This document shows positions 52,724-61,017 of a stretch of DNA of 64,000 bases, in pieces; the first letter of the stretch is position 1, and each line of letters opens with the position of its first letter. The notes beneath the pieces were generated by a model that made no database searches, was not told where the DNA came from, and was given only the letters and a program-made list of their open reading frames with translations. The position numbers and the translations under genes were made by a program. Source of the DNA: Streptomyces sp. HUAS MG91 (GTDB lineage: Bacteria; Actinomycetota; Actinomycetes; Streptomycetales; Streptomycetaceae); the NCBI RefSeq assembly GCF_040529335.1, contig NZ_CP159534.1:7130001-7194000 (forward strand), written 5' to 3'.

Positions 52724-54259
52724 TCACCGTGCCCGTGCCGCCCGCTGGAGCGCCTCGGCGGCGAGCTGCGCGGCCGCCCGGCGGGTCGCCGAGGAGAGCA
52801 GTTCCTCGCGGATCGGACCGCCCGCCGCGAGATGCCGGTCGTAGGGCAGATGGACGACTCCGACGCCGGTCTCCCGCAGGTGGCCGATGGCGGTGCTCAG
52901 ATCGAGGTTCTGGTCGGGGGTGCCCGAGGTGAGCGCCACGACCGTCGACGACAGCGCGGAATGCGGCAGTCCGGACAGCCAGTCGAGCACCACCCGGGTG
53001 CCGCCGACGCCCTCGACGGTCATCGGCGCGACGACGACACGGGCGTGCGCGGTGTCCATCGCGGTCCGCGCGACCTCGCCGGGCAGCGTCTCGCAGTCCG
53101 CGACGGTCACGGCGAAGTGGCGGCGCAGGCCCAGCGTGACGGTGCGGTACGTGGGGATGTCCAGCGGCGGCCCGACCCGGCCCTGGCTCGCGGGCAGCAG
53201 CCAGCCGCCGTCCGGCAGCGGCACCAGATACCCGGTGATGTCGAGCAGGTGCATCTCCGGAGTCAGGATCTGTGCCAGCTCCGTGATGGACCAGCGCACC
53301 GTCGGCGCGCCGAGCCGCACGGCCAGCGTGCCGAGCGCGGCGTCCGCCTCCAGGGCGAGCACGGGGTCCTGCCGTGCGCGCTGCAGCGTCCTGGCGACCA
53401 GCGCGGCCGCCGTCGTCTTGCCGACACCGCCGCGGATCGAGGTCACGGCGACGATCCGCCCCGCCGGGACCGGCACCTGCAACTCCCGTGCCAGCTGCGC
53501 CTCCGCGCCGCCCGGCTGCGCCTTGGGCGCCGCGAGCCGCCGGATCGACTGGCCGGTCCGCCGCGCCACGGAGTCCCCGTGCACGGGCCGCCCGACGGCC
53601 TGTGCCAGCCGCGGATCGACGGTGGGCACGGATTCGGGAGCCGGGAAGGGGATCGCGGGGGCGGCCGTGCGCGGGCGCACCGCGGGCACCGCGCTCCGCG
53701 GGACGGAGCCGGGTGGTGTCGGGGGCTGTTCGGGGGGAGCGGGAGGAACGGAAGGAACGGCGGGTACGGGGACGGGTACGCCGTCCGACGGTTCCGGCGG
53801 GGCGGGTGGTGCCGGTGTTTCCGCACTCACGGGCGCGGGCGCGGATGTCGGTGCCGGTTCCGGCGGCGAAGCGGTGTCCGTCGGCGCGGAGAACGTGATC
53901 GTCGCCGTGTCCGAGCCTGCCGGTGCGGGTGCTGACGCGGCATCAGCCGGTGCGGGCTCCGGCCGGGCGTCGAAGGGGCTGGCCGGCTCGGGGGCCGGTG
54001 CCGGGTCGAACGGGCTGGCTTCCGGGTCGCCGGTCTCCGGCGCGGGAGCCGGTGCCGGTACCCGTACGGATGCCTGCGCGGGGGCCGCCGGAGCCTCGGC
54101 GGACTTCGGGCGTGCGGCCGAAGCGGGCCGACGGCGGCCCGGGTTCGGGCGCGAGGCGTCCGGATAACGGATCGGGAGCGGGGCCTTGGCCGCGGCCGGG
54201 GCACTGCCGGACGCGGGCTCCTCCACGGGCGTCACCGCGGCACCGGACCCATGCCCCAC
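52724..54259 (-). CDS. MinD/ParA-like ATPase with long disordered N-terminal region
   Basis: This 511-residue protein has an N-terminal Pro/Ala-rich, low-complexity part of about 250 residues and a C-terminal MinD/ParA ATPase domain with an intact deviant Walker A (TSIRGGVGKTT, residue about 275). A later LALEADAALG strand and VADCETLPGEVAR are also typical. Proteins of this make-up occur beside actinobacterial secretion or signalling loci. Here it opposes the SAV_2336-type gene and precedes a PQQ remnant. GTG 54259 is chosen with GAGG eight bases upstream; a GTG at 54235 is possible, and a longer start at 54358 is not supported by a ribosome-binding site. Confidence 0.82.
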   Translation of the reverse strand: MGHGSGAAVTPVEEPASGSAPAAAKAPLPIRYPDASRPNPGRRRPASAARPKSAEAPAAPAQASVRVPAPAPAPETGDPEASPFDPAPAPEPASPFDARPEPAPADAASAPAPAGSDTATITFSAPTDTASPPEPAPTSAPAPVSAETPAPPAPPEPSDGVPVPVPAVPSVPPAPPEQPPTPPGSVPRSAVPAVRPRTAAPAIPFPAPESVPTVDPRLAQAVGRPVHGDSVARRTGQSIRRLAAPKAQPGGAEAQLARELQVPVPAGRIVAVTSIRGGVGKTTAAALVARTLQRARQDPVLALEADAALGTLAVRLGAPTVRWSITELAQILTPEMHLLDITGYLVPLPDGGWLLPASQGRVGPPLDIPTYRTVTLGLRRHFAVTVADCETLPGEVARTAMDTAHARVVVAPMTVEGVGGTRVVLDWLSGLPHSALSSTVVALTSGTPDQNLDLSTAIGHLRETGVGVVHLPYDRHLAAGGPIREELLSSATRRAAAQLAAEALQRAARAR

Positions 54260-54429
54260 GGACCGGACCTCACGTCGAACTCCATCGGCGCACCCCCGAA
54301 ATCGAGCCTCACCGGCCACACCTGCTCGTGCACGGCCCCTGCGGAACACTGGCCGCAAATCCTATCCCCCGCCGGGTGATCGCATTGGCAAAGCCCCCCT
54401 CACGTGCGGAGCCGCGCCGCCCGGGGCGG

Positions 54430-55683
54430 TCAGGCGTCGAGGTGGCGGACCCGGCCCGCGCCCACACCGGCGATGCCCATCGGCACGCACAGCACCGCGA
54501 GCAGCGTCAGCGGCACCGTCCAGCCGCCCGTCGCGTCGTGCAGCGCGCCCAGCAGGAACGGCCCGGCGGCGGCGAGCAGATAGCCGACTCCCTGCGCCAT
54601 TCCGGACATCTCCGCGGCGCGCGCGGCGTCGGGCGAGCGCAGCACGATCACCGCGAGCGCCGTGCTGATCAGCAGGCCGGAGCCGAAGCCCTGCATCAGC
54701 ATCCAGGCGTACGCGCCGCCGACCGGCGCCACGATCAGGCCGATGAGGGAACCCAGGAAGAGGAGCGTGCCGATGACGGCGAACGGGATCTGATTGCGCA
54801 GCCGGCCCACGAGCGCGGTGAAGGCGAGCGAACCGGCGATGCCGACGAGGCTCATGACGGACAGCATCCAGCCCGCCTCCGTGCTGGACATGCCCTCGCT
54901 GGTGAGCATCGCCGGGATCCAGGCGGCACACGCGTAGTACTGGAGCGACTGCAGCCCCATGGTGAGGGTGACCTGCCAGGCCAGCGGTGAACGTCGCAGA
55001 GGCGTACGGGCGGTGGTCGCCGTCGTCGCCGTCGCGGGCGGGACGTCGGGGCGGCGCAGTTGCGGCACCCACAGCAGCAGGGCGAGGGCCGAGAGGACGG
55101 CCCAGACGCCGATCGCGCCGCGCCAGCCGAGCCCGAGCGCGTCGCCCAGCGGCACCGTGACCCCGGCGGCGAGCGCGGCGCCGCAGAACAGGGCCACCGA
55201 GTAGAGGCCCATCATCAGGCCGGTGTGCCGGTGGAAGTGGCGCTTGATGATGCTCGGCACCAGGACGTTCGAGAGCGAGATCGCCGCGCCGATCAGGACC
55301 GTGCCGGCGAACAGGGCGGGCAGCCCGGGCGCGAGCCGCAGCGCGATGCCCGCCGTGAGCAGCAGCATCATCGCGCCGAGCGCCCGTGTCATGCCGATCC
55401 GGCGGGACAGCTTCGCGGCGAACGGGGCGAGGATCCCGAAGCACAGGATCGGCAGTGTGGTGAGCAGGCCCGCCATGGATCCGCTCAGGCCCGTGGAGTC
55501 GCGTATCGCGTTCAGCTCGGGGGACACCGAGACGACGCCGGGCCGCAGATTCATGGCGATCAGCAGGATGCCCGCGGCGAGCAGCCCGGCGACGGGCGTC
55601 GCGGGGCTCTCGGTGCTCCTGGTGCTGTCGGGGATCTGGGTCGCGGATGCGGTGGCGCTTGATTGATCGGCAGTCTGCGGCAT
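54430..55683 (-). CDS. CynX/NimT-type MFS transporter
   Basis: This 417-residue MFS carrier has twelve spans. The CynX/NimT features are the N-terminal AMNLRPGVVSVSPEL after span 1, GSMAGLLTTLPILCFGILAP and SLSNVLVPSIIKRHF in span 4 and 5. The group includes cyanate, 2-nitroimidazole and other transporters of mostly unknown substrate. It is divergent from a GntR regulator gene with 160 bases between starts, and a matched pair of palindromes flanks the gap, so the regulator probably controls it. ATG 55683 is used; no strong ribosome-binding site is visible. Confidence 0.88.
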   Translation of the reverse strand: MPQTADQSSATASATQIPDSTRSTESPATPVAGLLAAGILLIAMNLRPGVVSVSPELNAIRDSTGLSGSMAGLLTTLPILCFGILAPFAAKLSRRIGMTRALGAMMLLLTAGIALRLAPGLPALFAGTVLIGAAISLSNVLVPSIIKRHFHRHTGLMMGLYSVALFCGAALAAGVTVPLGDALGLGWRGAIGVWAVLSALALLLWVPQLRRPDVPPATATTATTARTPLRRSPLAWQVTLTMGLQSLQYYACAAWIPAMLTSEGMSSTEAGWMLSVMSLVGIAGSLAFTALVGRLRNQIPFAVIGTLLFLGSLIGLIVAPVGGAYAWMLMQGFGSGLLISTALAVIVLRSPDAARAAEMSGMAQGVGYLLAAAGPFLLGALHDATGGWTVPLTLLAVLCVPMGIAGVGAGRVRHLDA

Positions 55684-55696
55684 GCGCACCAACGTA

Positions 55697-55707
55697 ACAT
55701 CCCATGT
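55697..55707. promoter_or_regulatory. Operator-like palindrome ACATCCCATGT near the MFS start
   Basis: ACATCCCATGT (extended AACATCCCATGTT) lies 14 bases from the MFS start codon. Its reverse complement, ACATGGGATGT, matches the second site at 55771-55781 in nine of eleven positions, giving a shared AnATGGGATnT motif. It is a likely binding site for the divergent GntR regulator. Confidence 0.7.
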
Positions 55708-55770
55708 TTCGAGGCTGGGGATCGACGAATGCGCAATAACAGGACAAAGTGACCAAGATTCGTGACCCAG

Positions 55771-55781
55771 ATATGGGATAT
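55771..55781. promoter_or_regulatory. Operator-like palindrome ATATGGGATAT ahead of the GntR gene
   Basis: ATATGGGATAT lies 63 bases before the TTG start of the GntR gene and 74 bases from the first site, about seven helical turns apart. Both sites share the AnATGGGATnT core, which fits cooperative repression or autoregulation by a dimeric GntR protein. Confidence 0.7.
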
Positions 55782-55843
55782 TTAACGGAGGTGCGTGAGG
55801 TGAGAACCTGCGTCCACGGGAAAGAGCGAGAGAGGCCGCCACC

Positions 55844-56539
55844 TTGTCCGAACCAGTACAGCCGACCCTGGTCCAGCGGACCATCGGACGCATCGAGCGC
55901 GCCATCGAGAGCGGCGAATGGGCCGTGGGCGACCGCATCCCGGCGGAGGGCCGCCTCGTCGAGGCGCTCGGCGTGGGGCGCAACACCGTGCGCGAGGCGG
56001 TGCGCGCGCTGTGCCACACCGGCCTCCTCGAGGCGCGGCGCGGCGACGGTACGTACGTCCGCGCGGCCAGCGACCTCAACGCCGCTCTCCAGCGCCGCCT
56101 GCGCCGGGCCGAGCTGAAGCACGTCCTCCAGGTGCGCCTGGCCATCGAGCGCGAGGCGGCACCGGCCGCCGCCGTCCACCGCGGCGAGGACGACCTGGCC
56201 CGCATCCTGTCCGCCCTCCTCGCCCGGCGCCGCGCCCAGGAGAGCGGCGACGCGGCCGCCTACGTCGACGCGGACCTGGAGTTCCACCGCGCCATCGTCG
56301 CCGCGAGCGGCAACCCCCTCATGGCCGAGCTGTACGAGTCCCTCGCCGAGGCCGTACGCGACAGCATCGCCTCGCTGCGCCCGAGCTGGGCACCGGAGCT
56401 CCCCGGCGCCTGCGCCCACGAGGACCTCGCCGACGCCATCGCCCGCCGCGACCCCGACGCGGCGACCAAGGCCGCCTGGGCCCACACCCAGACCGTGGAG
56501 GCGGCCATGGAGCGGATGGGGGAGCGGGAGGGGGAGTGA
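55844..56539 (+). CDS. GntR-family regulator of the FadR/FCD subgroup
   Basis: This 231-residue regulator has an N-terminal winged helix (QRTIGRIERAIESGEWAVGDR, then GRNTVREAVRALCHTGLLEARRGDGTYV) and a C-terminal helical FCD domain with metal-type residues (DLEFHRAIVAASGNPLMAELY, then HEDLADAIARRDPDAATKAAWAH). FCD regulators bind small organic acids. The start is TTG 55844, with AGAGG about eight bases upstream. It should control the divergent MFS gene and itself through the AnATGGGATnT sites. Confidence 0.92.
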   Translation: MSEPVQPTLVQRTIGRIERAIESGEWAVGDRIPAEGRLVEALGVGRNTVREAVRALCHTGLLEARRGDGTYVRAASDLNAALQRRLRRAELKHVLQVRLAIEREAAPAAAVHRGEDDLARILSALLARRRAQESGDAAAYVDADLEFHRAIVAASGNPLMAELYESLAEAVRDSIASLRPSWAPELPGACAHEDLADAIARRDPDAATKAAWAHTQTVEAAMERMGEREGE

Positions 56540-56647
56540 GGCCCGGGCCGGGCGAGATGCTGTAGCGCGACCCCGCGCCGACCACTGTCGAACGCCTCGT
56601 GCCCGGCTCTACTCTGGCTGTGCCTCAACGGTCTTGAGGGGGGTCGC

Positions 56648-58288
56648 ATGAGCGAGAGCAGCGCGCGACGGGAACCACCGCCGAAGAGCGGTGAACGCCT
56701 CGCGGACTGGGCGGACGGCCGGCTCGGCATCTACCAGCTGGCCAAGTCCCAGATGCGGAAGGTCTTTCCCGACCACTGGTCGTACATGTTCGGTGAGATC
56801 TGCCTGTACAGCTTCATCATCCTCATACTCACCGGCACGTACCTGACGTTCTTCTTCAAACCCACCGCCGCCGAAGTCGTCTACAACGGCAGCTACGAAC
56901 CACTCAAGGGCATCCTCGTCTCCAAGGCGTACGACTCGACCCTGCACATCAGCATGGAAGTGCGCGGCGGCCTGCTGATCCGGCAGATCCACCACTGGGC
57001 CGCGCTCGTCTTCGTCGCCGCGATGCTCGCGCACATGATGCGCGTGTTCTTCACCGGCGCGTTCCGCAAGCCGCGCGAGGTCAACTGGCTGTTCGGCTGG
57101 ACCCTGCTGATGCTCGGCATCGTCACCGGCCTCACCGGCTACTCGCTGCCCGACGACCTGCTCTCCGGAACCGGTCTGAAGTTCGCGCACGGCGCGATCC
57201 TGTCGGTGCCGGTCGTGGGAACGTACCTGGCGTACTTCCTGTTCGGCGGCGACTTCCCCGGCGACGACTTCATCGCCCGGCTCTACCCCGTCCACATCCT
57301 GCTGCTGCCGGGCATCATGCTGGGCCTGGTCGCGGCCCATCTGATCCTGGTCTTCTACCACAAGCACACCCAGTTCGCGGGCCCCGGACGCAGCGAGAAG
57401 AACGTCGTCGGCGCCCCCTTCATGCCGATCTACATGGCGAAGGCGGGCGGCTTCTTCTTCGTGGTCTTCGGCGTCCTCGCGCTCATGGGCGCCGTCGCCA
57501 CCATCAACCCGGTGTGGGCCTTCGGGCCGTACCGTACGGACCTCGTCACCACCGGCGCCCAGCCCGACTGGTACCTGGGCTTCTCCGAGGGACTGATCCG
57601 GGTGATGCCGGGATGGGAGATCAACGCCTGGGGCCACACCCTCGCCCTCGGCGTGTTCATCCCGTTCTCGCTGTTCCCGCTGATCATGATGCTGATCGCC
57701 GTGTACCCGTTCCTGGAGGCCTGGGTCACCGGCGACCGGCGCGAGCACCACGTCAGCCAGCGGCCGCGGAACCATCCGGTCAGGACCGGCCTCGGCGTGG
57801 CCTGGCTGGTGCTGTACGCGGTGCTGCTGATCGGCGGCGGCAACGACATCGTGGCGACCCATCTGCGGCTGTCCATCAACGCCATCACCTGGACGGTCCG
57901 GATCGGCTTCTTCGTCGCGCCCGTCCTCGCCTTCGTCGTCACCAGGCGGATCTGCAACGGGCTCCAGCGCCGCGACCGCGAGAAGGCGCTGCACGGCCGC
58001 GAGTCCGGCATCATCAAGCGGCTGCCGCACGGCGAGTACATCGAGGTCCACGAGCCGCTGACCCGGGCCGAGCTGTACACGCTGAACGCGCATGAGCAGC
58101 CCGCCGCCTACGAGTTGGGGCCACGCGTCGACGACAACGGAGTGGCGCGGCGGTTCACCGTGCGGCAGCGGGTGCGGGCTCGTCTTGCCCGGGCGATGTA
58201 CGGGCCCGGTACCTATGTGCCGAAGGCGACGCCCGAGGAGTATCGGGCGCTGCACTCGGGATGGCACGAGTCGGAACGCGTGGACTGA
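56648..58288 (+). CDS. qcrB: Cytochrome b subunit of a bc1-type complex (orphan qcrB paralogue)
   Basis: This 546-residue membrane protein is a QcrB homologue. Heme-ligand-type His residues occur in the second helix (His115 or His116, His129 in QIHHWAALVF to LAHMMR) and in the fourth (His216 in VHILLLPG and His231). The quinol-site motif is PDWY in GAQPDWYLGFSEG. The typical actinobacterial soluble tail follows (GESG to YELGPRVDDN). It stands alone: no qcrA Rieske or qcrC gene is nearby, so it would have to join the main bcc:aa3 supercomplex or replace its subunit under special conditions. ATG 56648 has a G-rich sequence upstream. Confidence 0.93.
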   Translation: MSESSARREPPPKSGERLADWADGRLGIYQLAKSQMRKVFPDHWSYMFGEICLYSFIILILTGTYLTFFFKPTAAEVVYNGSYEPLKGILVSKAYDSTLHISMEVRGGLLIRQIHHWAALVFVAAMLAHMMRVFFTGAFRKPREVNWLFGWTLLMLGIVTGLTGYSLPDDLLSGTGLKFAHGAILSVPVVGTYLAYFLFGGDFPGDDFIARLYPVHILLLPGIMLGLVAAHLILVFYHKHTQFAGPGRSEKNVVGAPFMPIYMAKAGGFFFVVFGVLALMGAVATINPVWAFGPYRTDLVTTGAQPDWYLGFSEGLIRVMPGWEINAWGHTLALGVFIPFSLFPLIMMLIAVYPFLEAWVTGDRREHHVSQRPRNHPVRTGLGVAWLVLYAVLLIGGGNDIVATHLRLSINAITWTVRIGFFVAPVLAFVVTRRICNGLQRRDREKALHGRESGIIKRLPHGEYIEVHEPLTRAELYTLNAHEQPAAYELGPRVDDNGVARRFTVRQRVRARLARAMYGPGTYVPKATPEEYRALHSGWHESERVD

Positions 58289-58310
58289 CCGAGCGCACCT
58301 CTCGTCGTGG

Positions 58311-58384
58311 CTGGTCGCGCAGTTCCCCGCGCCCCTGAAGCGAGCTCCGCTCGCCCAGGGGGGCGCGGGGAACTGCGCGACCAG
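58311..58384. repeat. Long palindromic intergenic element, bidirectional terminator
   Basis: A perfect 25-bp inverted repeat (58311-58335 and 58360-58384) with an inner GCGAG/CTCGC stem forms a 74-base hairpin between convergent qcrB and the serine hydrolase gene. The arm contains GCGCAGTTCCCCGCGCCCC, a motif I recognise from many Streptomyces intergenic gaps. A degenerate second copy lies at 38620-38683. Confidence 0.85.
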
Positions 58385-58424
58385 CCCCCACCGGCCGTCA
58401 GCCGAGAGGACCGGGCGGCAAGCC

Positions 58425-59558
58425 CTACGCGGCGTAGGCCCAGAAGTCCCGCATGATCTGCGGCGGCGTCGGCCCGCTCATCGCCAGCTGGGTCAGCAGA
58501 ACCGTCACCGCCCCGGTCGACGGAGTCAGATGCGCGGCGGTACCGGTACCGCCCACCCACCCGTACCGCCCCGGCACCTGCCACTTCTCGCGCGGCTCCA
58601 CGTCCACCGAGCCCCCGAAGCCCCAGCCCTGCCCCTCGGTGAACAGCTCGCTCGCCGCGCGCTGCCCGTCCGTCAGATGGTTCGTCGTCATCAGCCGCAC
58701 CGACTCGGCGGAGAGCACCGGACCGCCGCCGGAGAGCAGCATCCGGGCGAACGCCCACCAGTCGTCGGCCGTGGAGACGAGCCCGCCCGCGCCGGAGGGG
58801 AACGCGGGCAGGCCGCTCCACTGGCCGTCCGGCGTGTCGACCAGTTCGCGGCCGCCGTCGGGCGTGGGGACGTACTGGCTCGTGAAGCGGGCGCGCGCGG
58901 CGGCCGGCACCTCGAAGCCGGTGTCCTTCATGCCGAGCGGCGTGAAGATCCGCTCGGCCAGATAGTCGGGCAGCGAGGTGCCGGTGACCCGCGCGATCAG
59001 GACGCCCTGGATGTCCGAGCACGTGTTGTAGAGCCAGGCCTCGCCCGGCTGGTGCAGCAGCGGCACCCGGGCCAGCGCCGCCAGCCAGGTGTCCGGCTCG
59101 GGCAGCCGCTGCGGCTGGTGGGGATCCATGAGCGGGAACAGGAGCTGCATCACGGGCAGCGAGAAGTCCGACGCGAAGCCCCACCCCGCGCGGAACGTCA
59201 GCAGGTCCTCGACGGTCACCGGGCGGGCTGCGGGCACCACGTCCTCGACCGGCCCCGCCGGGTCGAGGACCACGTTCGGCGAGGCCAGCTCCGGCAGCCA
59301 GTGCGCGACCGGCGAGTCCAGCGCGAGCCGCCCGTCCTCGACCAGGGTCATGACGGCGGCCGCCACGATCGGCTTGGTGATCGAGGCGATCCGGAAGATC
59401 GAGTCCCGCGCGAGCGGGGCGGTGCCCTCGGCGTCCGCGTGGCCGACGACCGCCACCTCGACCTCGCCGCCCCGGGCCACCAGGCCCACGGCGCCCGGCA
59501 CCGGGCCCGTCCCGACATGCGGTGCGAGTACGCCCGCCAGCCCACTGGTGTCGCTCAT
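58425..59558 (-). CDS. Serine hydrolase of the beta-lactamase/class C family
   Basis: This 377-residue enzyme carries the class-C-type serine motif S-I-T-K at residues 59-62, a YNT motif (LYNTCSD) near residue 184 and a late WVGGTGT segment corresponding to the KTG box. Members include esterases, D-aminopeptidases and beta-lactamases; this one has no obvious signal peptide and is likely cytoplasmic. ATG 59558 is used. It follows the nitroreductase-like gene by 61 bases and may be part of its transcript. Confidence 0.88.
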   Translation of the reverse strand: MSDTSGLAGVLAPHVGTGPVPGAVGLVARGGEVEVAVVGHADAEGTAPLARDSIFRIASITKPIVAAAVMTLVEDGRLALDSPVAHWLPELASPNVVLDPAGPVEDVVPAARPVTVEDLLTFRAGWGFASDFSLPVMQLLFPLMDPHQPQRLPEPDTWLAALARVPLLHQPGEAWLYNTCSDIQGVLIARVTGTSLPDYLAERIFTPLGMKDTGFEVPAAARARFTSQYVPTPDGGRELVDTPDGQWSGLPAFPSGAGGLVSTADDWWAFARMLLSGGGPVLSAESVRLMTTNHLTDGQRAASELFTEGQGWGFGGSVDVEPREKWQVPGRYGWVGGTGTAAHLTPSTGAVTVLLTQLAMSGPTPPQIMRDFWAYAA

Positions 59559-59619
59559 CGTCAGTCACCCTTCCCGGAAATGTACGGACGACAAGAGTGA
59601 CCCCGAAAGCGCCCTCGAC

Positions 59620-61017
59620 TCATCGGTCGGGCTCGCCGTCCCACAGCGTGTCGTGGGCGCGGTGCGCATCGGTCAGACCGTGGGTGAAGAACCGCTCGTA
59701 GTACTCGCCCTCCACATGGTGCGCCTGAAGCCAGATCCCGGGCACGTGGACGGCGTCCGTGTGCGCCGGGAAGCGGCGGTGCGTGGCCAGGATGTACGTA
59801 CAGATGTCCCGGGCACAGTCGACGACACGCTCGTCGTACTCACTGGCCTCGGCGAGATAGCGCTGCCCGTAGTCGTCCTTGTAGATCCGGGTGAAGACGT
59901 CCTTGTCCGCGTAGGTGCCGCCGGCGCCGAACTTCGCCGCGACGACCGCGTCCACCGCCTCCGCCATGGAGGCGTGGGTGGGCGGGCAGGCCGCGGCGAT
60001 CAGCGGTGCGCCCGTCGCGGGGTCCGTCAGGCCCACCGGGTGCGAGCGCAGGTTCTGGTACTTCGGCAGCGGTACGTGCCAGCGCCACAGATCGGCGAGC
60101 CGCCAGCGCGGGGTCACGAAGGTGAACCCGAGCATCCGCCCGTACACCTTGCGGAACTTCGGGTCGCCGAGTGCGATCTGCGGGTTGAGCGAGGCGTGGA
60201 TCCAGGCGCCCAGGCCCATCGCCTCGGCCGTCAGCATGACCGTCTGCAGCAGCAGGTCCGCCTCGATCTGGGTGCGCATCGGGCCGAGCGCGCCGAGCGG
60301 CAGCTTCAGGTCCTTGTTCAGGAAGCCGTTGCCGATCCATTTCCTCACCCCTGCCGGACGGTACAGATTCCGGTCGTCGACGAGGACCGGGCGGGCCCCG
60401 TCGGGCTGGGTGAGCAGGTACATCAGGGCGTTGATGTACTGGTGGGACAGGTCGACCACCGGGAAGAGGACCGTCGTCCCGGGCAGGTTGGACAGGAAGC
60501 GGTTGGAGTCCAGATAGGCCGGGAAGTCGCGCAGTCCCTCGGCGACGTCGAGCCGGTGGTCGAGGAGCTTCACCTTCGTCCGCCGGGCACGGGCGAGGAG
60601 CGTCGCGGCGTCGAACGGCTCGTGCGGCGCCGGCGGCAGCCTGCGCAGGAAGTACGTACCGCTGTCGTTGATGAGGAAGAAGTACGTGCCCTGCGCGTTG
60701 TCGGGGCTGCCGGCGGTGCGGCCCGTCATCGTCAGATTGGGCTTGGCCATGAGGGGCTTGCCGTCGCGCGGGTCCTCGAAGGGACGGTCCGGCATCGTCA
60801 GCCCCGTGGAGCCGGTGACCGCGATCAGCACCGCCTCCTCCAGCTCGCTCAGCGGCTCCGGCACGTGCGCCGAGCGGTAGCTCATCGAACCGGCCGGCAC
60901 CGAAGCACCGCGCGGGACACGGTGCGTGCGGCGCCGCCAGACCGTCTCCAGGAACGGGCGGGCGAGCAGGTCGTCGAGACCCCGGTGGCCCGCCGACGGA
61001 CCGTCAGCCGCCCTCAT
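59620..61017 (-). CDS. Nitroreductase-like protein coupled to the peroxidase gene
   Basis: This 465-residue protein has no exact family name I can give. Its central and C-terminal parts look like a nitroreductase fold: LEEAVLIAVTGSTGLTMPDRPF near residue 59, the phosphate-site-like TVMLTAEAMGLGAWIHA near 262 and a C-terminal LATHRRFPAHTDAVHVPG segment. It is longer than typical members, so extra segments are present. The start ATG overlaps the end of the catalase-like/COX-like gene by 14 bases, so they are co-translated. It may reduce a peroxide product or an oxidised lipid made by that enzyme, which is inference. Confidence 0.65.
   Translation of the reverse strand: MRAADGPSAGHRGLDDLLARPFLETVWRRRTHRVPRGASVPAGSMSYRSAHVPEPLSELEEAVLIAVTGSTGLTMPDRPFEDPRDGKPLMAKPNLTMTGRTAGSPDNAQGTYFFLINDSGTYFLRRLPPAPHEPFDAATLLARARRTKVKLLDHRLDVAEGLRDFPAYLDSNRFLSNLPGTTVLFPVVDLSHQYINALMYLLTQPDGARPVLVDDRNLYRPAGVRKWIGNGFLNKDLKLPLGALGPMRTQIEADLLLQTVMLTAEAMGLGAWIHASLNPQIALGDPKFRKVYGRMLGFTFVTPRWRLADLWRWHVPLPKYQNLRSHPVGLTDPATGAPLIAAACPPTHASMAEAVDAVVAAKFGAGGTYADKDVFTRIYKDDYGQRYLAEASEYDERVVDCARDICTYILATHRRFPAHTDAVHVPGIWLQAHHVEGEYYERFFTHGLTDAHRAHDTLWDGEPDR

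Noticed and set aside
55684..56205. Longer start for the CynX-type MFS gene running through the GntR gene
   Set aside because: It would overlap the real divergent GntR gene and its operator sites. The membrane protein begins naturally at 55683.
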